This document shows, one piece after another, positions 15,284-23,614 of a DNA stretch of 47,449 nucleotides (positions are counted from its first letter, which is position 1; the number at the start of each line of letters is the position of its first letter). This DNA comes from Spirochaetes bacterium GWE1_32_154 (GTDB lineage Bacteria > Spirochaetota > GWE2-31-10), in the NCBI GenBank assembly GCA_001829315.1, contig MIAY01000029.1, forward strand, positions 1-47,449, given 5' to 3'. Both the position numbers and the translations under genes were made by a program. A model generated the notes under the pieces. It was not told where the DNA came from. It ran no database searches and was given only the letters and a program-made list of their open reading frames with translations.

Positions 15284-17434
15284 TTATTTAAAAAAGGAAA
15301 TAATTTCTTTTTTCCCATATTTATCAATTTTTTTTCCAACATTTCTTATATGAGTTCCAACTGTTTTATGTGTAACGATAACTCCGTTATCACACATTTT
15401 TTTTGCTAAATCATAATTAGTATCTGAATAATTTTCAACAGCAAGTAGAATTACTTCTTTTTCAGTCTTCGTCAAATCATATTCTTTAAATTTATTTTCA
15501 ATTTTATCACGCATTGTTAAAATTATTCTATTTTTTATGTTTTCATCTTCTACTACTTTATAGTTCAATATATTTTTTACTCTAAAGATTAGATTTTCCA
15601 TATCAAATGGCTTATGAATATATTCGATTGCTCCAAACCTTAAAGCATTTTTGATAGACTCCTCTTCTTTCTTTGCAGTTAAGAAAATGAAAGGAATATA
15701 ACAAAACTCATCAGATTCTTTAATATATTTTAACAACTCAATCCCATCCATTTCATCCATCATTAGATCTGAGATAATCAAATCAGGTATATTTTTATCT
15801 AAAATATTTTTTGCTTCTTTACCATTAAATGCATAAAAAATATTAAAGTTATTGTTGTATAATGAATTAGTAATACTTACAAGTAAATCGTAATCATCTT
15901 CTACTACAAGAATAGATGGCCTATTTTCAATAAATTGTTTTTCAGTAATTTCCCGATTTAAAAAAACGCTAAAAGTAGTATCCTGTGATTTATAAAAAGC
16001 AATCTTATCAGAGTTATTTAAATCATATCTTTTTAACTTAACAAAAAATGTTGTATCGTGATTTTCTGTACTATTAAAATAGATTTCCCCATCAAGTTCT
16101 TCAACAGCATGTTTTACTATAGAAAGCCCCAATCCAAAACCTTGTCTATTGGACTTTTTAGATTCAATTTGATAGAATGGATTAAAAATTACATCGATAT
16201 ATTTCTCACTAATACCATCACCATTATTTACTACAGAAAATATAACCTCTTCACGATTTACTGCCAAGCTAATATCAATAAATGAGTTATCTGAACTATA
16301 TTTAATAGCATTTTCAATTATATTATTAACTATTCTATCAATTGCGTATGGATCAGCTAAAACATACACATCTTCTTCAATGCATAACTTAAAAACTTTT
16401 CCTTGTTTCTTTATGGTTGCTTGAAAAAGCTCAATTTTATCTTTTAGAATACTAGAAAAATTAGATATTTGATCATTATTATAATTCATTTGTTGCCTAT
16501 GAATTTTTTCAATATCCAAAAAGTTGTTTAAGTCTGTACAGATTTTATTAATATGCTTTTTTATTATTAATAGAGTATGATCGTTATCATTCTCTGCAAT
16601 ATATTGATCTAAATAATTCTTTATGTTACTTAATGGGTTTTTTGTTTCATGTGCTATGTTTAAAAAGAATTCTACTCTTTTGTCTTTTTCAGCTTTTAAT
16701 TCCTTTGTTCTTTCTTCTACTTTCATCTCTAAATTCTTTTTTAAAAGATCTAATTCAAGGTGTTCTTTATTAAATTTTTGTATTAATGCATAAGAAAACA
16801 ATAATGACTGAAATGGCAACATAATATAATTATTTTTAATAAAAACATTTTCTATTTTTAAAATCACAAAAATTTTCTCAAAAATAAAATTTATAAGCAT
16901 TACTCCAAAACCGAATGTTAAGTATTTAACAGTTTTATCTGAAATTATTTTTTTACTCAACACTAAAAAATATGTATATCCAACTAAAAAAAACATTCCA
17001 CCGCCAACTAGAGGAATCATAAAAAATCGTGTGTTAGAATTATAGAAATCAAAACCAAAAACAACTGAACTTACCCCATTTAAAACACCTAAATAAAGAA
17101 GCATAAAAGTCAACCGATACATTTTCTTTTCTTTACTAGTCAGGTTTAACAAAGAAAAAATCAATCTTATGTAAAAAAAAGATGAGGTTATAATAATTAG
17201 AACTGTAATAACTGGACTAAAATTTCTATGGATTTTACCTAATATTTCTTGACCATTAAAAAACACAGAATATATAACATATATTAAACTAAAAAATGTT
17301 GCCATTGAAAAGTATAAATTATATCTTTCTCCCTTAAATTTTATTCTCGTAAAAAATAAAAAAAGGTGATATAGGATAATTATAAATAGCATTGATACAG
17401 AAATAATTACAGAATAGTAAATAGCACTTAGCAT
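15284..17434 (-). CDS. Hybrid histidine kinase with receiver and LuxR-type HTH
   Basis: This 716-residue one-protein phosphorelay has seven hydrophobic N-terminal segments (residues 1-215, resembling the 7TM part of 7TMR-DISM sensors but with no large extracytoplasmic domain), a coiled coil, HisKA (FLNIAHETKNPL, His262), HATPase_c (NNIIENAIKYS, NGDGIS, GFGLGLSIV), a receiver (VVEDD, Asp556 in ISDLMMDEMDG, Lys in HKPF) and a C-terminal GerE/LuxR-like HTH (LTKTEKEVILLA...VTHKTVGTHIRNVGKKI). Having kinase, receiver and DNA-binding output in one membrane protein recalls Bacteroides hybrid systems, which end in AraC domains instead. ATG follows GGAGGG. It is on the same strand as the PKS operon and separated from it only by the IS, so it is a candidate regulator. 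Its signal is unknown. Confidence 0.88.
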   Translation of the reverse strand: MLSAIYYSVIISVSMLFIIILYHLFLFFTRIKFKGERYNLYFSMATFFSLIYVIYSVFFNGQEILGKIHRNFSPVITVLIIITSSFFYIRLIFSLLNLTSKEKKMYRLTFMLLYLGVLNGVSSVVFGFDFYNSNTRFFMIPLVGGGMFFLVGYTYFLVLSKKIISDKTVKYLTFGFGVMLINFIFEKIFVILKIENVFIKNNYIMLPFQSLLFSYALIQKFNKEHLELDLLKKNLEMKVEERTKELKAEKDKRVEFFLNIAHETKNPLSNIKNYLDQYIAENDNDHTLLIIKKHINKICTDLNNFLDIEKIHRQQMNYNNDQISNFSSILKDKIELFQATIKKQGKVFKLCIEEDVYVLADPYAIDRIVNNIIENAIKYSSDNSFIDISLAVNREEVIFSVVNNGDGISEKYIDVIFNPFYQIESKKSNRQGFGLGLSIVKHAVEELDGEIYFNSTENHDTTFFVKLKRYDLNNSDKIAFYKSQDTTFSVFLNREITEKQFIENRPSILVVEDDYDLLVSITNSLYNNNFNIFYAFNGKEAKNILDKNIPDLIISDLMMDEMDGIELLKYIKESDEFCYIPFIFLTAKKEEESIKNALRFGAIEYIHKPFDMENLIFRVKNILNYKVVEDENIKNRIILTMRDKIENKFKEYDLTKTEKEVILLAVENYSDTNYDLAKKMCDNGVIVTHKTVGTHIRNVGKKIDKYGKKEIISFFK

Positions 17435-17724
17435 ACATTCCCTCCGTTATATGTTGATAAAATATACAGTTTTTCTTTTAGAATTTCATTTGTGTAAATC
17501 TTTAAAATATCTTTGTGGAAATGTCAATATCAGTGCAGTCCCCAAATACCCGCTTTATGTCAAGAAAGATGACACCTTTTATATTTTTTTATCAACTCAC
17601 TTTTTTATCTGTCTTTGTCAGTCCATTCGAATTTCTTCGAGAAGGTTACCTTTTCTCATTGCCCGTATCACCGTCGAACGGGAATGCGTCTTACCTCTTT
17701 GTTCCAGTGCAATCATTATTCTGA

Positions 17725-17907
17725 CTATATCGGAAAGTATCAGAAAATACAGTCAAAAAATATGCACGATTGGTTGAAGAACTTCAGTCACACTTACCTG
17801 ATGATAAAAAGTCTGATACAGATATGCTCTGTCAGCAAATACGAACCATTAGAAAAACAGAGAAATACTCACCTAAAACTGAGAGGGGGGGGCAGTACAC
17901 CGATTAG
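17725..17907 (+). pseudogene. Possible decayed HTH/transposase fragment
   Basis: A short frame reads LYRKVSENTVKKYARLVEEL and then a charged stretch, resembling the start of a helix-turn-helix or transposase N-terminus, with no credible start and a stop at 17905. The sequence upstream (about 17500-17720) has only broken overlapping frames. An eight-base G run (17885-17892), rare in this AT-rich DNA, lies near its end. The family is not recognised with confidence. The rest of 17435-17958 shows no intact gene. Confidence 0.3.
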
Positions 17908-17916
17908 TGACATCAT

Positions 17917-17937
17917 ATTAAGTTGTGATATATTTAC
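17917..17937. repeat. Degenerate IS481-type terminal repeat without its element
   Basis: ATTAAGTTGTGATATATTTA closely matches the right end of the IS at 15240-15260 (ATTAAGTTATGACATATTCA), with three substitutions. No transposase is attached. It lies 20 bp before the right 170-bp repeat, suggesting that an older, related element decayed at the island edge. Confidence 0.45.
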
Positions 17938-17958
17938 ATAAATATCGACATATAAGCC

Positions 17959-18128
17959 ATTTACAATGATTTTAAAAACTGTAAATTGACCATCGGGTTT
18001 CTTTAAATCCTTGCATTTTGAACCACCGAGTCGAACCACCGGATTTTCTAAAAGTGCATAGAAACGGTGTCTCATATAGACTTTAAAGAGTATTACAGAG
18101 ACTAAAAGTACATTATAGACAGGATAGA
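17959..18128 (+). repeat. Right copy of 170-bp direct repeat
   Basis: Same orientation as, and 169 of 170 bases identical with, positions 1-170. It ends at the edge of a degenerate tRNA sequence. On the minus strand it gives a 68-residue open frame (17869-18075), which I regard as spurious. Confidence 0.92.
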
Positions 18129-18136
18129 CAGTAAAC

Positions 18137-18185
18137 CGAGACGCTCATAACCCGAAGGCCGTTCGTTCGAGTCGAGTCCCTGCTA
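18137..18185 (+). pseudogene. 3' half of a CAU-anticodon (Met/initiator-like) tRNA
   Basis: CTCATAACCCGAAGG reproduces the anticodon loop and 3' anticodon stem of bacterial tRNA-fMet. It is followed by a variable loop, a T-arm-like GTTCGTTCGAGTCGAGT and an acceptor-like CCCTGCTA, then a terminator. The 5' half does not fold: the base before the loop does not continue a stem with CCCGA and the D-arm is not recognisable. The end of the 170-bp repeat (CAGGATAG) can be drawn as a poor acceptor/D-arm start. It is most simply a tRNA gene whose 5' part was replaced during integration; a very divergent tRNA is less likely. Confidence 0.55.
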
Positions 18186-18192
18186 ATGATTT

Positions 18193-18227
18193 AAGGCACT
18201 TTCAGAGATGAAAAGTGCCTTTTTTTA
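18193..18227 (+). terminator. Rho-independent terminator of the tRNA remnant
   Basis: AAGGCACTTT pairs with AAAGTGCCTT, followed by a T run. It lies a few bases after the tRNA 3' end, where a tRNA terminator is expected. Confidence 0.8.
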
Positions 18228-18398
18228 TCTTCTACAAAACTGTTGTAAACGACTTTTGTAAGCGAGCGACTTTTTCTTGTTGCAATTAGTGAACGGGGTT
18301 GTTGTTTTATAAACGTATTATAAAAAAGAAATTTGAAGATTGTTGTACAACAACCGACCATTCAAATAATTTTTCGTGTTCAAGGTTATTTCTATCCA

Positions 18399-18883
18399 CT
18401 ATTTTTTAAATTTCCCCCTGGCATAATCTTCTAATTCAGAATAATCGTCATCGAACCTCCTCTACCCCACCGCAACTCAATAGAGCATAAACTTAGCCTG
18501 GATTGCACCGATGTATTTTAACTCATCAGAATAATGGTGTTCTTTTTCTCTATCCTCAGATCTGTTGTGCCAGAGTAGAGTTACAACCTCTTTTTCAAGA
18601 CCTTTGTATCTTTGGATGGTATTCAAAAAAATCTCTACTGGTTTTTTACAGCTGGATTTTTCCTTAATAGTAAAACTACCGATTTTTTCATTATCAGCGA
18701 AAATCGAGTTTACTATAGAACGGTTTGATTGTCTTTCTATAAATCCTATGCTTCATCTATGATTATTGCATCATACGTTTCAAATCCATCACCTTTCTGA
18801 AATATATCAAGCAGCGTACGAGGCAAATGGGAGTCATAGTAATCGAGGGTATCAGAAATTCTGTATAACAGCTTTTATTACAC
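18399..18883 (-). pseudogene. UvrD/SF1-like helicase remnant
   Basis: Broken frames on the minus strand carry helicase landmarks in the right order. One reads ...LPRTLLDIFQKGDGFETYD then AIIIDEA, followed by an amber codon where Q of the DEAQD Walker B motif is expected (near 18745). A second frame reads TIQRYKGLEKEVVTLLW, the motif V-like segment, and later FMLY-stop-VAV, matching the LYVAxTRA segment of motif VI. The N-terminal Walker A half and the middle are missing. It is clearly dead. It may have come from a phage- or island-type DUF2075/UvrD-like helicase. The 18228-18398 stretch before it holds only a palindrome (TTGTTGTACAACAA, 18340-18353). Confidence 0.6.
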
Positions 18884-18982
18884 ACTCCGGCGTATCCGGA
18901 CACTTATATAACCTTATCATACACCTGGTCGTTATTGAAGTGGTAACACCTTATGTGATATTACATTTTCATATATAATGAA

Positions 18983-19279
18983 TTACTTTAAGCTATTATT
19001 TTTTTTCTTAAGATACTTTTCAATTTCTACACCGATACTTGCAATCACACTTAAAATCACACCAACATCATCGATAAAACCACCGGGAATAAAATCAGGA
19101 ACAAGATCAACCGGACTTAAAAGATATATCAATGCAGTTATTGCCAGAACTTTTGCTACTTTTGATGCGTTAGAATCCTTAATCAGATCATACAACGCGA
19201 TTACTCTATCCCAGATTTCTTTTACAGGTCCCTTCTTAACTTTTTCTAAATCTACTCTATCATGTTTAAATAATATCAT
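18983..19279 (-). CDS. DUF1232 (YkvA-type) small membrane protein
   Basis: This 98-residue protein has the DUF1232 signature: a hydrophobic segment running into LLSPVDLVPDFIPGGFIDDVG, followed by a second hydrophobic helix. Family function is unknown; members are small inner-membrane-associated proteins. ATG follows a strong GAGGAG site. It stands alone between decayed sequence and a 450-bp non-coding stretch. Confidence 0.88.
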   Translation of the reverse strand: MILFKHDRVDLEKVKKGPVKEIWDRVIALYDLIKDSNASKVAKVLAITALIYLLSPVDLVPDFIPGGFIDDVGVILSVIASIGVEIEKYLKKKNNSLK

Positions 19280-19732
19280 AACTTTTCTCCTCGTATTTTA
19301 TCAATATATAGAAGCCTTTGCAAAAACAATTTAAATCGTTTCATATATATTATAGAATCAAAATATTCAGTTATAGCAATTTTTTCTGAATCATCTGATT
19401 GATCAATAACATTAAAAAAACTGTTTCTGCTCTGTTTGTATACTGAATGCCATATTATATAAATCGCTATGATTCAATATTAATCAAATTAACATAAAGT
19501 TTCAATATTTAAATTATAAACTTCTTAGAACAATCAGTGTACTGATACTATTGAATCTGGATATACAATGATAAAGATTCAATCACATGTCAATTGGCCT
19601 CTATATCTATTTTAGCACTTGTATAGTAGCCCAGATAGCGTTTAATAAATATTTTCGAGACATTAAAAATGCTCTTGACTTGACATAAAATATATGTTTT
19701 ATTACCTTTAAAAGTGCTTGAGGTGGTTTGTT
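19280..19732. other. Non-coding stretch with a likely promoter at its right end
   Basis: No supported gene. At 19676-19700 two overlapping -35-like boxes (TTGACT, TTGACA) precede an A/T-rich near-palindrome ATAAAA...TTTTAT, suitable as the promoter of the following lipoprotein gene. GCCTTTGCAAAAAC near 19310 resembles the inverted-repeat ends of the element at 26193-26311. Confidence 0.35.
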
Positions 19733-20197
19733 ATGTTAAAACGTATGGTAATAATTTCATTTTTGCCTCTGATCTTTGGGGTTTTATTCAGTTGTGAGTT
19801 AATAGGTGGAGATGAGTCAAAGGCCGATGAAATCACAAATGTCACCTTTATTATTAATGGTAATTTTAACTTTGGAAATATCACTACAGGCTACTATCCA
19901 ATTAAAGATAGTTACCTGACTGGTACCTTCAATAATTGGGCTGTTGCCGATTCTTCCTGTAAAATGACTAAACAATCCAATGGCAATTTTAGCATAACAA
20001 AAGAATTTAAAAAGGGATCAACTATCAAATTTAAGATACAATGCACAACAACTTATACCATTGAGAATGAAGAACCGCCTATTTGGATTTCCCAAATGGA
20101 TTCAGAATATGAAAATAGGTTTGTGCTTTCACCCTTGGATGTAACCTTCGAAGATGATGGTTTTGAAGGAATCAATGCCGTATTACTCGTTCCTTAA
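19733..20197 (+). CDS. Surface lipoprotein with CBM48-like glucan-binding domain
   Basis: A signal peptide of about 20 residues ends in the lipobox LFSC, predicting a lipidated 154-residue protein. The rest resembles a single glycogen-binding (CBM48/AMPK-type) beta-sandwich: YLTGTFNNWAVADSSCKMTKQ, then an F-K-rich strand GSTIKFKIQC. I chose the ATG at 19733, preceded by GAGGTGG, over an in-frame TTG five codons earlier. No catalytic domain is present. With the CBM21 lipoprotein and the GH13 enzyme nearby, a role in capturing starch- or glycogen-like glucan is inferred. The domain call is from pattern alone. Confidence 0.65.
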   Translation: MLKRMVIISFLPLIFGVLFSCELIGGDESKADEITNVTFIINGNFNFGNITTGYYPIKDSYLTGTFNNWAVADSSCKMTKQSNGNFSITKEFKKGSTIKFKIQCTTTYTIENEEPPIWISQMDSEYENRFVLSPLDVTFEDDGFEGINAVLLVP

Positions 20198-20281
20198 TGC
20201 TCTGCTTGGTTTGGGAATAAAACATGAGATTTCATCCACGTGTACATCTATATTTTTTTCTTGCACAAAAACTCCCTGCAT

Positions 20282-21045
20282 TTATTTTTGACTGATTAAA
20301 TCTTTAATCGAAATTCCCGGGTGAATATATCGTCCTTTTTTATCAGTATATCTATCATCGATTAAAATCGACTGATTGGGACATGCATTAAAACAGGCAA
20401 AACAGTAATAGCAGTTTGCATCTTTTTGCCATACCACCTTGTTATCCTTTATTTTTATTGTATCTGACGGACAGATTTTTTCGCATATTCCACAGAGATT
20501 ACAACTTGAATCAACAGAATACTTAATTACGCTTTTCATATTTTCGGTAATTTTATAAAAAAAAGCCCCTGCAATATTGTTAAGTAAATTTGAACCGCTA
20601 TTGATTTCATTATACGGTCAACGTTCGCAGGTGAAATTTTTTCGAGCCAGTTCTTATCTGCCGGTCCGGGTTTTAAACCTGTCGGTGTATTTTGAATCAT
20701 ATTGACTAAAAAAGAAGCACTAAGCTGCTTTCCCTTTTTCTTTAGTTCATAATTCACATTTGCTTCCGGAAAACTGAATGTTCCCTCTCTTGTTCCAACT
20801 GAAAAAATGTAATCAGCCGATTGCAGATCAATTTTTCTTAAAAATTCCCTGACCGGTTTTGGGAGTGTTGTCAAATAGATCGGGAAAACAAATCCGACTG
20901 TTTTTGCATGTGTGGTAACACTTTTTGATTTCATAGTGGAAATCATAGATTTAACATCAGTATCAGGTAATTTTTTTTGTAATTCTTTTGTTATGTACAG
21001 TGAATTACCGGTTCAGGTGAAGTAGTAGATTTCGATGTTTGCCAT
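20282..21045 (-). pseudogene. Broken EFR1-type flavodoxin-ferredoxin fusion
   Basis: From an ATG at 21045 (after GGGGG) the frame reads MANIEIYYFT-stop-TGNSLYITKEL. The TGA (21013-21015) replaces the first Gly of the FMN-phosphate loop TGTGNS. The flavodoxin fold continues (VGFVFPIY, FSVGTREG) to about 20610, where the frame must shift to join NNIAGAFFYKITENM and a 2x[4Fe-4S] ferredoxin (CNLCGICEKICP, CYYCFACFNACP) ending at 20282. EFR1 proteins are normally one chain of about 250 residues, so this gene carries one nonsense mutation and one frameshift. The ferredoxin part alone (20282-20539) could still be translated. Confidence 0.8.
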
Positions 21046-21062
21046 AATTTCCCCCGTATATT

Positions 21063-21731
21063 CTATTTTATTATTTCCCTGTTAAATCCAAACGGCTTCC
21101 CGTGTCCTGGATACACTTTTAGTATACTCATCTTTTGTAATTTATGGATCGACTCATTGTATTGCAGATAATTATCTATCATAAGACATTCCGGTTTACC
21201 CGTAATATTATACAATAAATCTCCGCATAAAAGTAAACCATCGTCAGTAATAATACTAATTGAGCCGGCAGAATGACCCGGGGTCTCAATAATCGTAGCG
21301 TCAAATCCATATTCTTTAAGTGAATATCCTGACTCAAGAAAAATATCAGGGGTAAAAAAATCAAATTGTTCTTTTTTCCCGCTTATTTTTGACAATACAA
21401 TGATTAACTTAAAAAAAAGTTTGATTTTATCGGGTTTATTTTTTCTGTTATAACTCATATCACCGTTAATAACCATCCCCTCATCATTTTTATTCATTGC
21501 AATGTTACTTTTATACTTTTCTTTAAAATACAGTGCGTTATCTGCATGATCAATATCACCATGAGAAAGAATAATTAAATTGAGATTGTTCTGATTTACA
21601 CCGGCATTTTCTAAACTATTTTCTATAAGTTTTCTTTTAGCTTTAAATCCGGTATCAAATAGAATAAACCCTGAGTTTTTCTTTAACAAATAACAATTTG
21701 AATCTGATAATATTGGTATAATTTCTATCAT
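21063..21731 (-). CDS. Metallo-beta-lactamase-fold hydrolase
   Basis: This 222-residue single-domain protein has the metal motifs in order: SHGDIDHADN (His57, Asp59, Asp61, His62, the HxDxDH variant seen in many members), TPGHSAGS, CGDLLY and YPGHG near the C-terminus. It is probably a cytoplasmic thioesterase- or glyoxalase-like hydrolase; the substrate cannot be read from sequence. ATG follows CGGAG. It lies between a broken EFR1 gene and the tail of another, so it may have belonged with that redox pair. Confidence 0.85.
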   Translation of the reverse strand: MIEIIPILSDSNCYLLKKNSGFILFDTGFKAKRKLIENSLENAGVNQNNLNLIILSHGDIDHADNALYFKEKYKSNIAMNKNDEGMVINGDMSYNRKNKPDKIKLFFKLIIVLSKISGKKEQFDFFTPDIFLESGYSLKEYGFDATIIETPGHSAGSISIITDDGLLLCGDLLYNITGKPECLMIDNYLQYNESIHKLQKMSILKVYPGHGKPFGFNREIIK

Positions 21732-21750
21732 AGTATGACTCCGTTATGTT

Positions 21751-21840
21751 TTATAATTCTCTTAAAGACTTCTGTTTTGCAATATCCTGAATTGTAACTC
21801 CCGGGTGTTTATATCTTCCCGTTTCTGTTGTATCTAACAT
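21751..21840 (-). pseudogene. C-terminal tail of a second EFR1 ferredoxin
   Basis: The 29-codon frame TETGRYKHPGVTIQDIAKQ is a clear relative of the last residues of the neighbouring ferredoxin (KKGRYIHPGISIKDLISQK). No iron-sulphur motif or flavodoxin remains. It is a 3' remnant left by deletion or unequal recombination of two EFR1 paralogues. The A/T-rich 21841-22032 before the next gene shows no further coding signal. Confidence 0.6.
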
Positions 21841-22032
21841 ATTTTTTCCATTCAATGACAATAGTATATAATAATTATTAATTTTAAATAAAAAAGATAC
21901 TATATATATAATCAATTCATTGAATTAATTATATTTATTATATATAATCATTATTTTCGGTGTATCAAAATAGTCTTTATATAGAGCTTCATGCAAAAGT
22001 CTCTATATATTAATTAATAGTTTGGAGGGTTT

Positions 22033-23535
22033 ATGAGGAAATTTATGCTTATTATATACGTCTTAATGACCGTAAATTTATTTTTTGGGGAGGTATTATT
22101 ATTAAAAGATGGCTCAATAATTAAAGGAAAGATTATTAAAATGGATGAAGATAATCTTGTTGTCCTATCAGCGTATGGCGAAATGCTCATTGAAAGAAGT
22201 AAAATAAAAAAAACATATTTTGCAGACTCTGAATACGAAAAAGAATTAGCTGAAATTGAAGCAGAAAAAAATAAGCAACCAGAAAAAACGGTCGTGAAAG
22301 AAACAGTCGTAAAAGAAATAGTAGTTGAAAGAGTGATTAATTCTACTGTACATACAGAAAAAATTGAAACCATATTATTTATGGATTTATTTGGTTCTAT
22401 TACAACCGAAGATGTTGCAACTGTACTTAATGATGCAAAAATCAATTATGTATTGAATTCAAAAACAGGTTTAATCAATGGATATAAGAATAATAAAAAA
22501 TTTGCAAAATTATCCAGATTATTAAATATTTCAAAAAAAACTAATTCTTTATATGATAAAAGAGAATTGTATTATCAGTTCTATGTTAATGAAGGGACTA
22601 TAAGAGATGCGTATTTTGTCATAAATAAAGCCGGTAATGAAATTGATATTATAAAACAAAATATTGAAAGTGCTACAGGTCTGACATTTAAAGCTGATAC
22701 AGAAAATGCAGGTGTTTATACTGCCTTAACAACGAATAATATTATTGTAGACATATATAAAATATCCAAACAGGGTAATGTCTCAAACGGTTTATGTATA
22801 TATATAAGAGACAAAGACTCAGAAAAAAGAGCATTTACTATTCCAACAGGTATTCTAGATTTCCACATTGGCATTGGCTATGCACATGGTGCTGAAGCAG
22901 GCTATCCGTATTATTTAAGTCATAACTATAAATTTGGTACTTTTAATGTAGGTTTAAGCGGTGTAGGTAAAAAAGGTTCATTTGGACTTATGTATATAAT
23001 CGGTCCTTCACTAAGTTTAAAATATAGTTTAATACCTCGATTAGATATTTCTAATCAATTATTATTTTCAGGAAAATGGGGTGGTATGTATGGAACGAAC
23101 TTATTTGTTTTTAATTTCGGTTTAAATTTTGGATATTCTGGAGCTCCATTATTTATTGGTTTTAATTCCGATTATAATTATAATAAAGACTATGATAATT
23201 CACCATATTATTACGAAAATAGCGAAAAGTATGCACCTGGCGCATTTTGGTATGCCGGTCCATCACTCTATTGGGGAGTAGAAGCAAGAACTAAAAAGAA
23301 AAAAAATTTCGCATATAATATCGGCGTATATATAGATTGGAAATTTAGTTCATATGTTAATAAATATCCATTATACCAGTACACTGGAACAGATACATAC
23401 CTATACTCCTCTTATGATAGTTCAGATATGTCAAAAACAACTCAATCAGGTTCTTATACAACCTTTGTAGCCCAGTGTAGTTGGGGTATACAGATGTCAT
23501 GGCAGGGTGTTGCCAGAAAAGTTCTTTATAAATAA
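22033..23535 (+). CDS. Secreted outer-membrane beta-barrel-like protein
   Basis: This 500-residue protein begins with a signal peptide (LIIYVLMTVNLFFGEV), then a short beta-domain (LLLKDGSIIKGKIIKMDE, VVLSAYGEMLIERSKIKK) of the kind found at the N-terminus of spirochaete envelope proteins. A charged linker rich in KTVVKET-like repeats (about residues 80-105) and a central alpha/beta region follow. From about residue 270 the chain alternates aromatic and polar residues with frequent Gly and Tyr (FHIGIGYAHGAEAG, FNFGLNFGYSG), as expected of barrel strands. TTTGGAGGG precedes ATG. A bidirectional terminator follows. Function unknown. Confidence 0.65.
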   Translation: MRKFMLIIYVLMTVNLFFGEVLLLKDGSIIKGKIIKMDEDNLVVLSAYGEMLIERSKIKKTYFADSEYEKELAEIEAEKNKQPEKTVVKETVVKEIVVERVINSTVHTEKIETILFMDLFGSITTEDVATVLNDAKINYVLNSKTGLINGYKNNKKFAKLSRLLNISKKTNSLYDKRELYYQFYVNEGTIRDAYFVINKAGNEIDIIKQNIESATGLTFKADTENAGVYTALTTNNIIVDIYKISKQGNVSNGLCIYIRDKDSEKRAFTIPTGILDFHIGIGYAHGAEAGYPYYLSHNYKFGTFNVGLSGVGKKGSFGLMYIIGPSLSLKYSLIPRLDISNQLLFSGKWGGMYGTNLFVFNFGLNFGYSGAPLFIGFNSDYNYNKDYDNSPYYYENSEKYAPGAFWYAGPSLYWGVEARTKKKKNFAYNIGVYIDWKFSSYVNKYPLYQYTGTDTYLYSSYDSSDMSKTTQSGSYTTFVAQCSWGIQMSWQGVARKVLYK

Positions 23536-23558
23536 TTATTATTTAAAAAAATAAAAAA

Positions 23559-23597
23559 AAACGGGGTGCTCATCATATTAATGAGACACCCCGTTTT
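23559..23597. terminator. Bidirectional rho-independent terminator
   Basis: AAACGGGGTG pairs with CACCCCGTTT around a loop that adds CTCAT/ATGAG, with A-run and T-run flanks. It lies between two convergent genes and can serve both. Confidence 0.9.
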
Positions 23598-23614
23598 ATT
23601 TAGACCTATAAAGA

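Noticed and set aside
17869-18075. 68-residue minus-strand open frame across the right repeat
   Set aside because: It lies mostly in the non-coding repeat, has no ribosome-binding site and no recognisable domain; its repeat portion is interrupted differently next to the left copy.
20282-21045. TGA codon at a conserved glycine of the flavodoxin, hinting at TGA=Gly recoding as in Gracilibacteria
   Set aside because: purC and others end in TGA at the expected length, and a frameshift elsewhere in the same gene shows it is simply broken.
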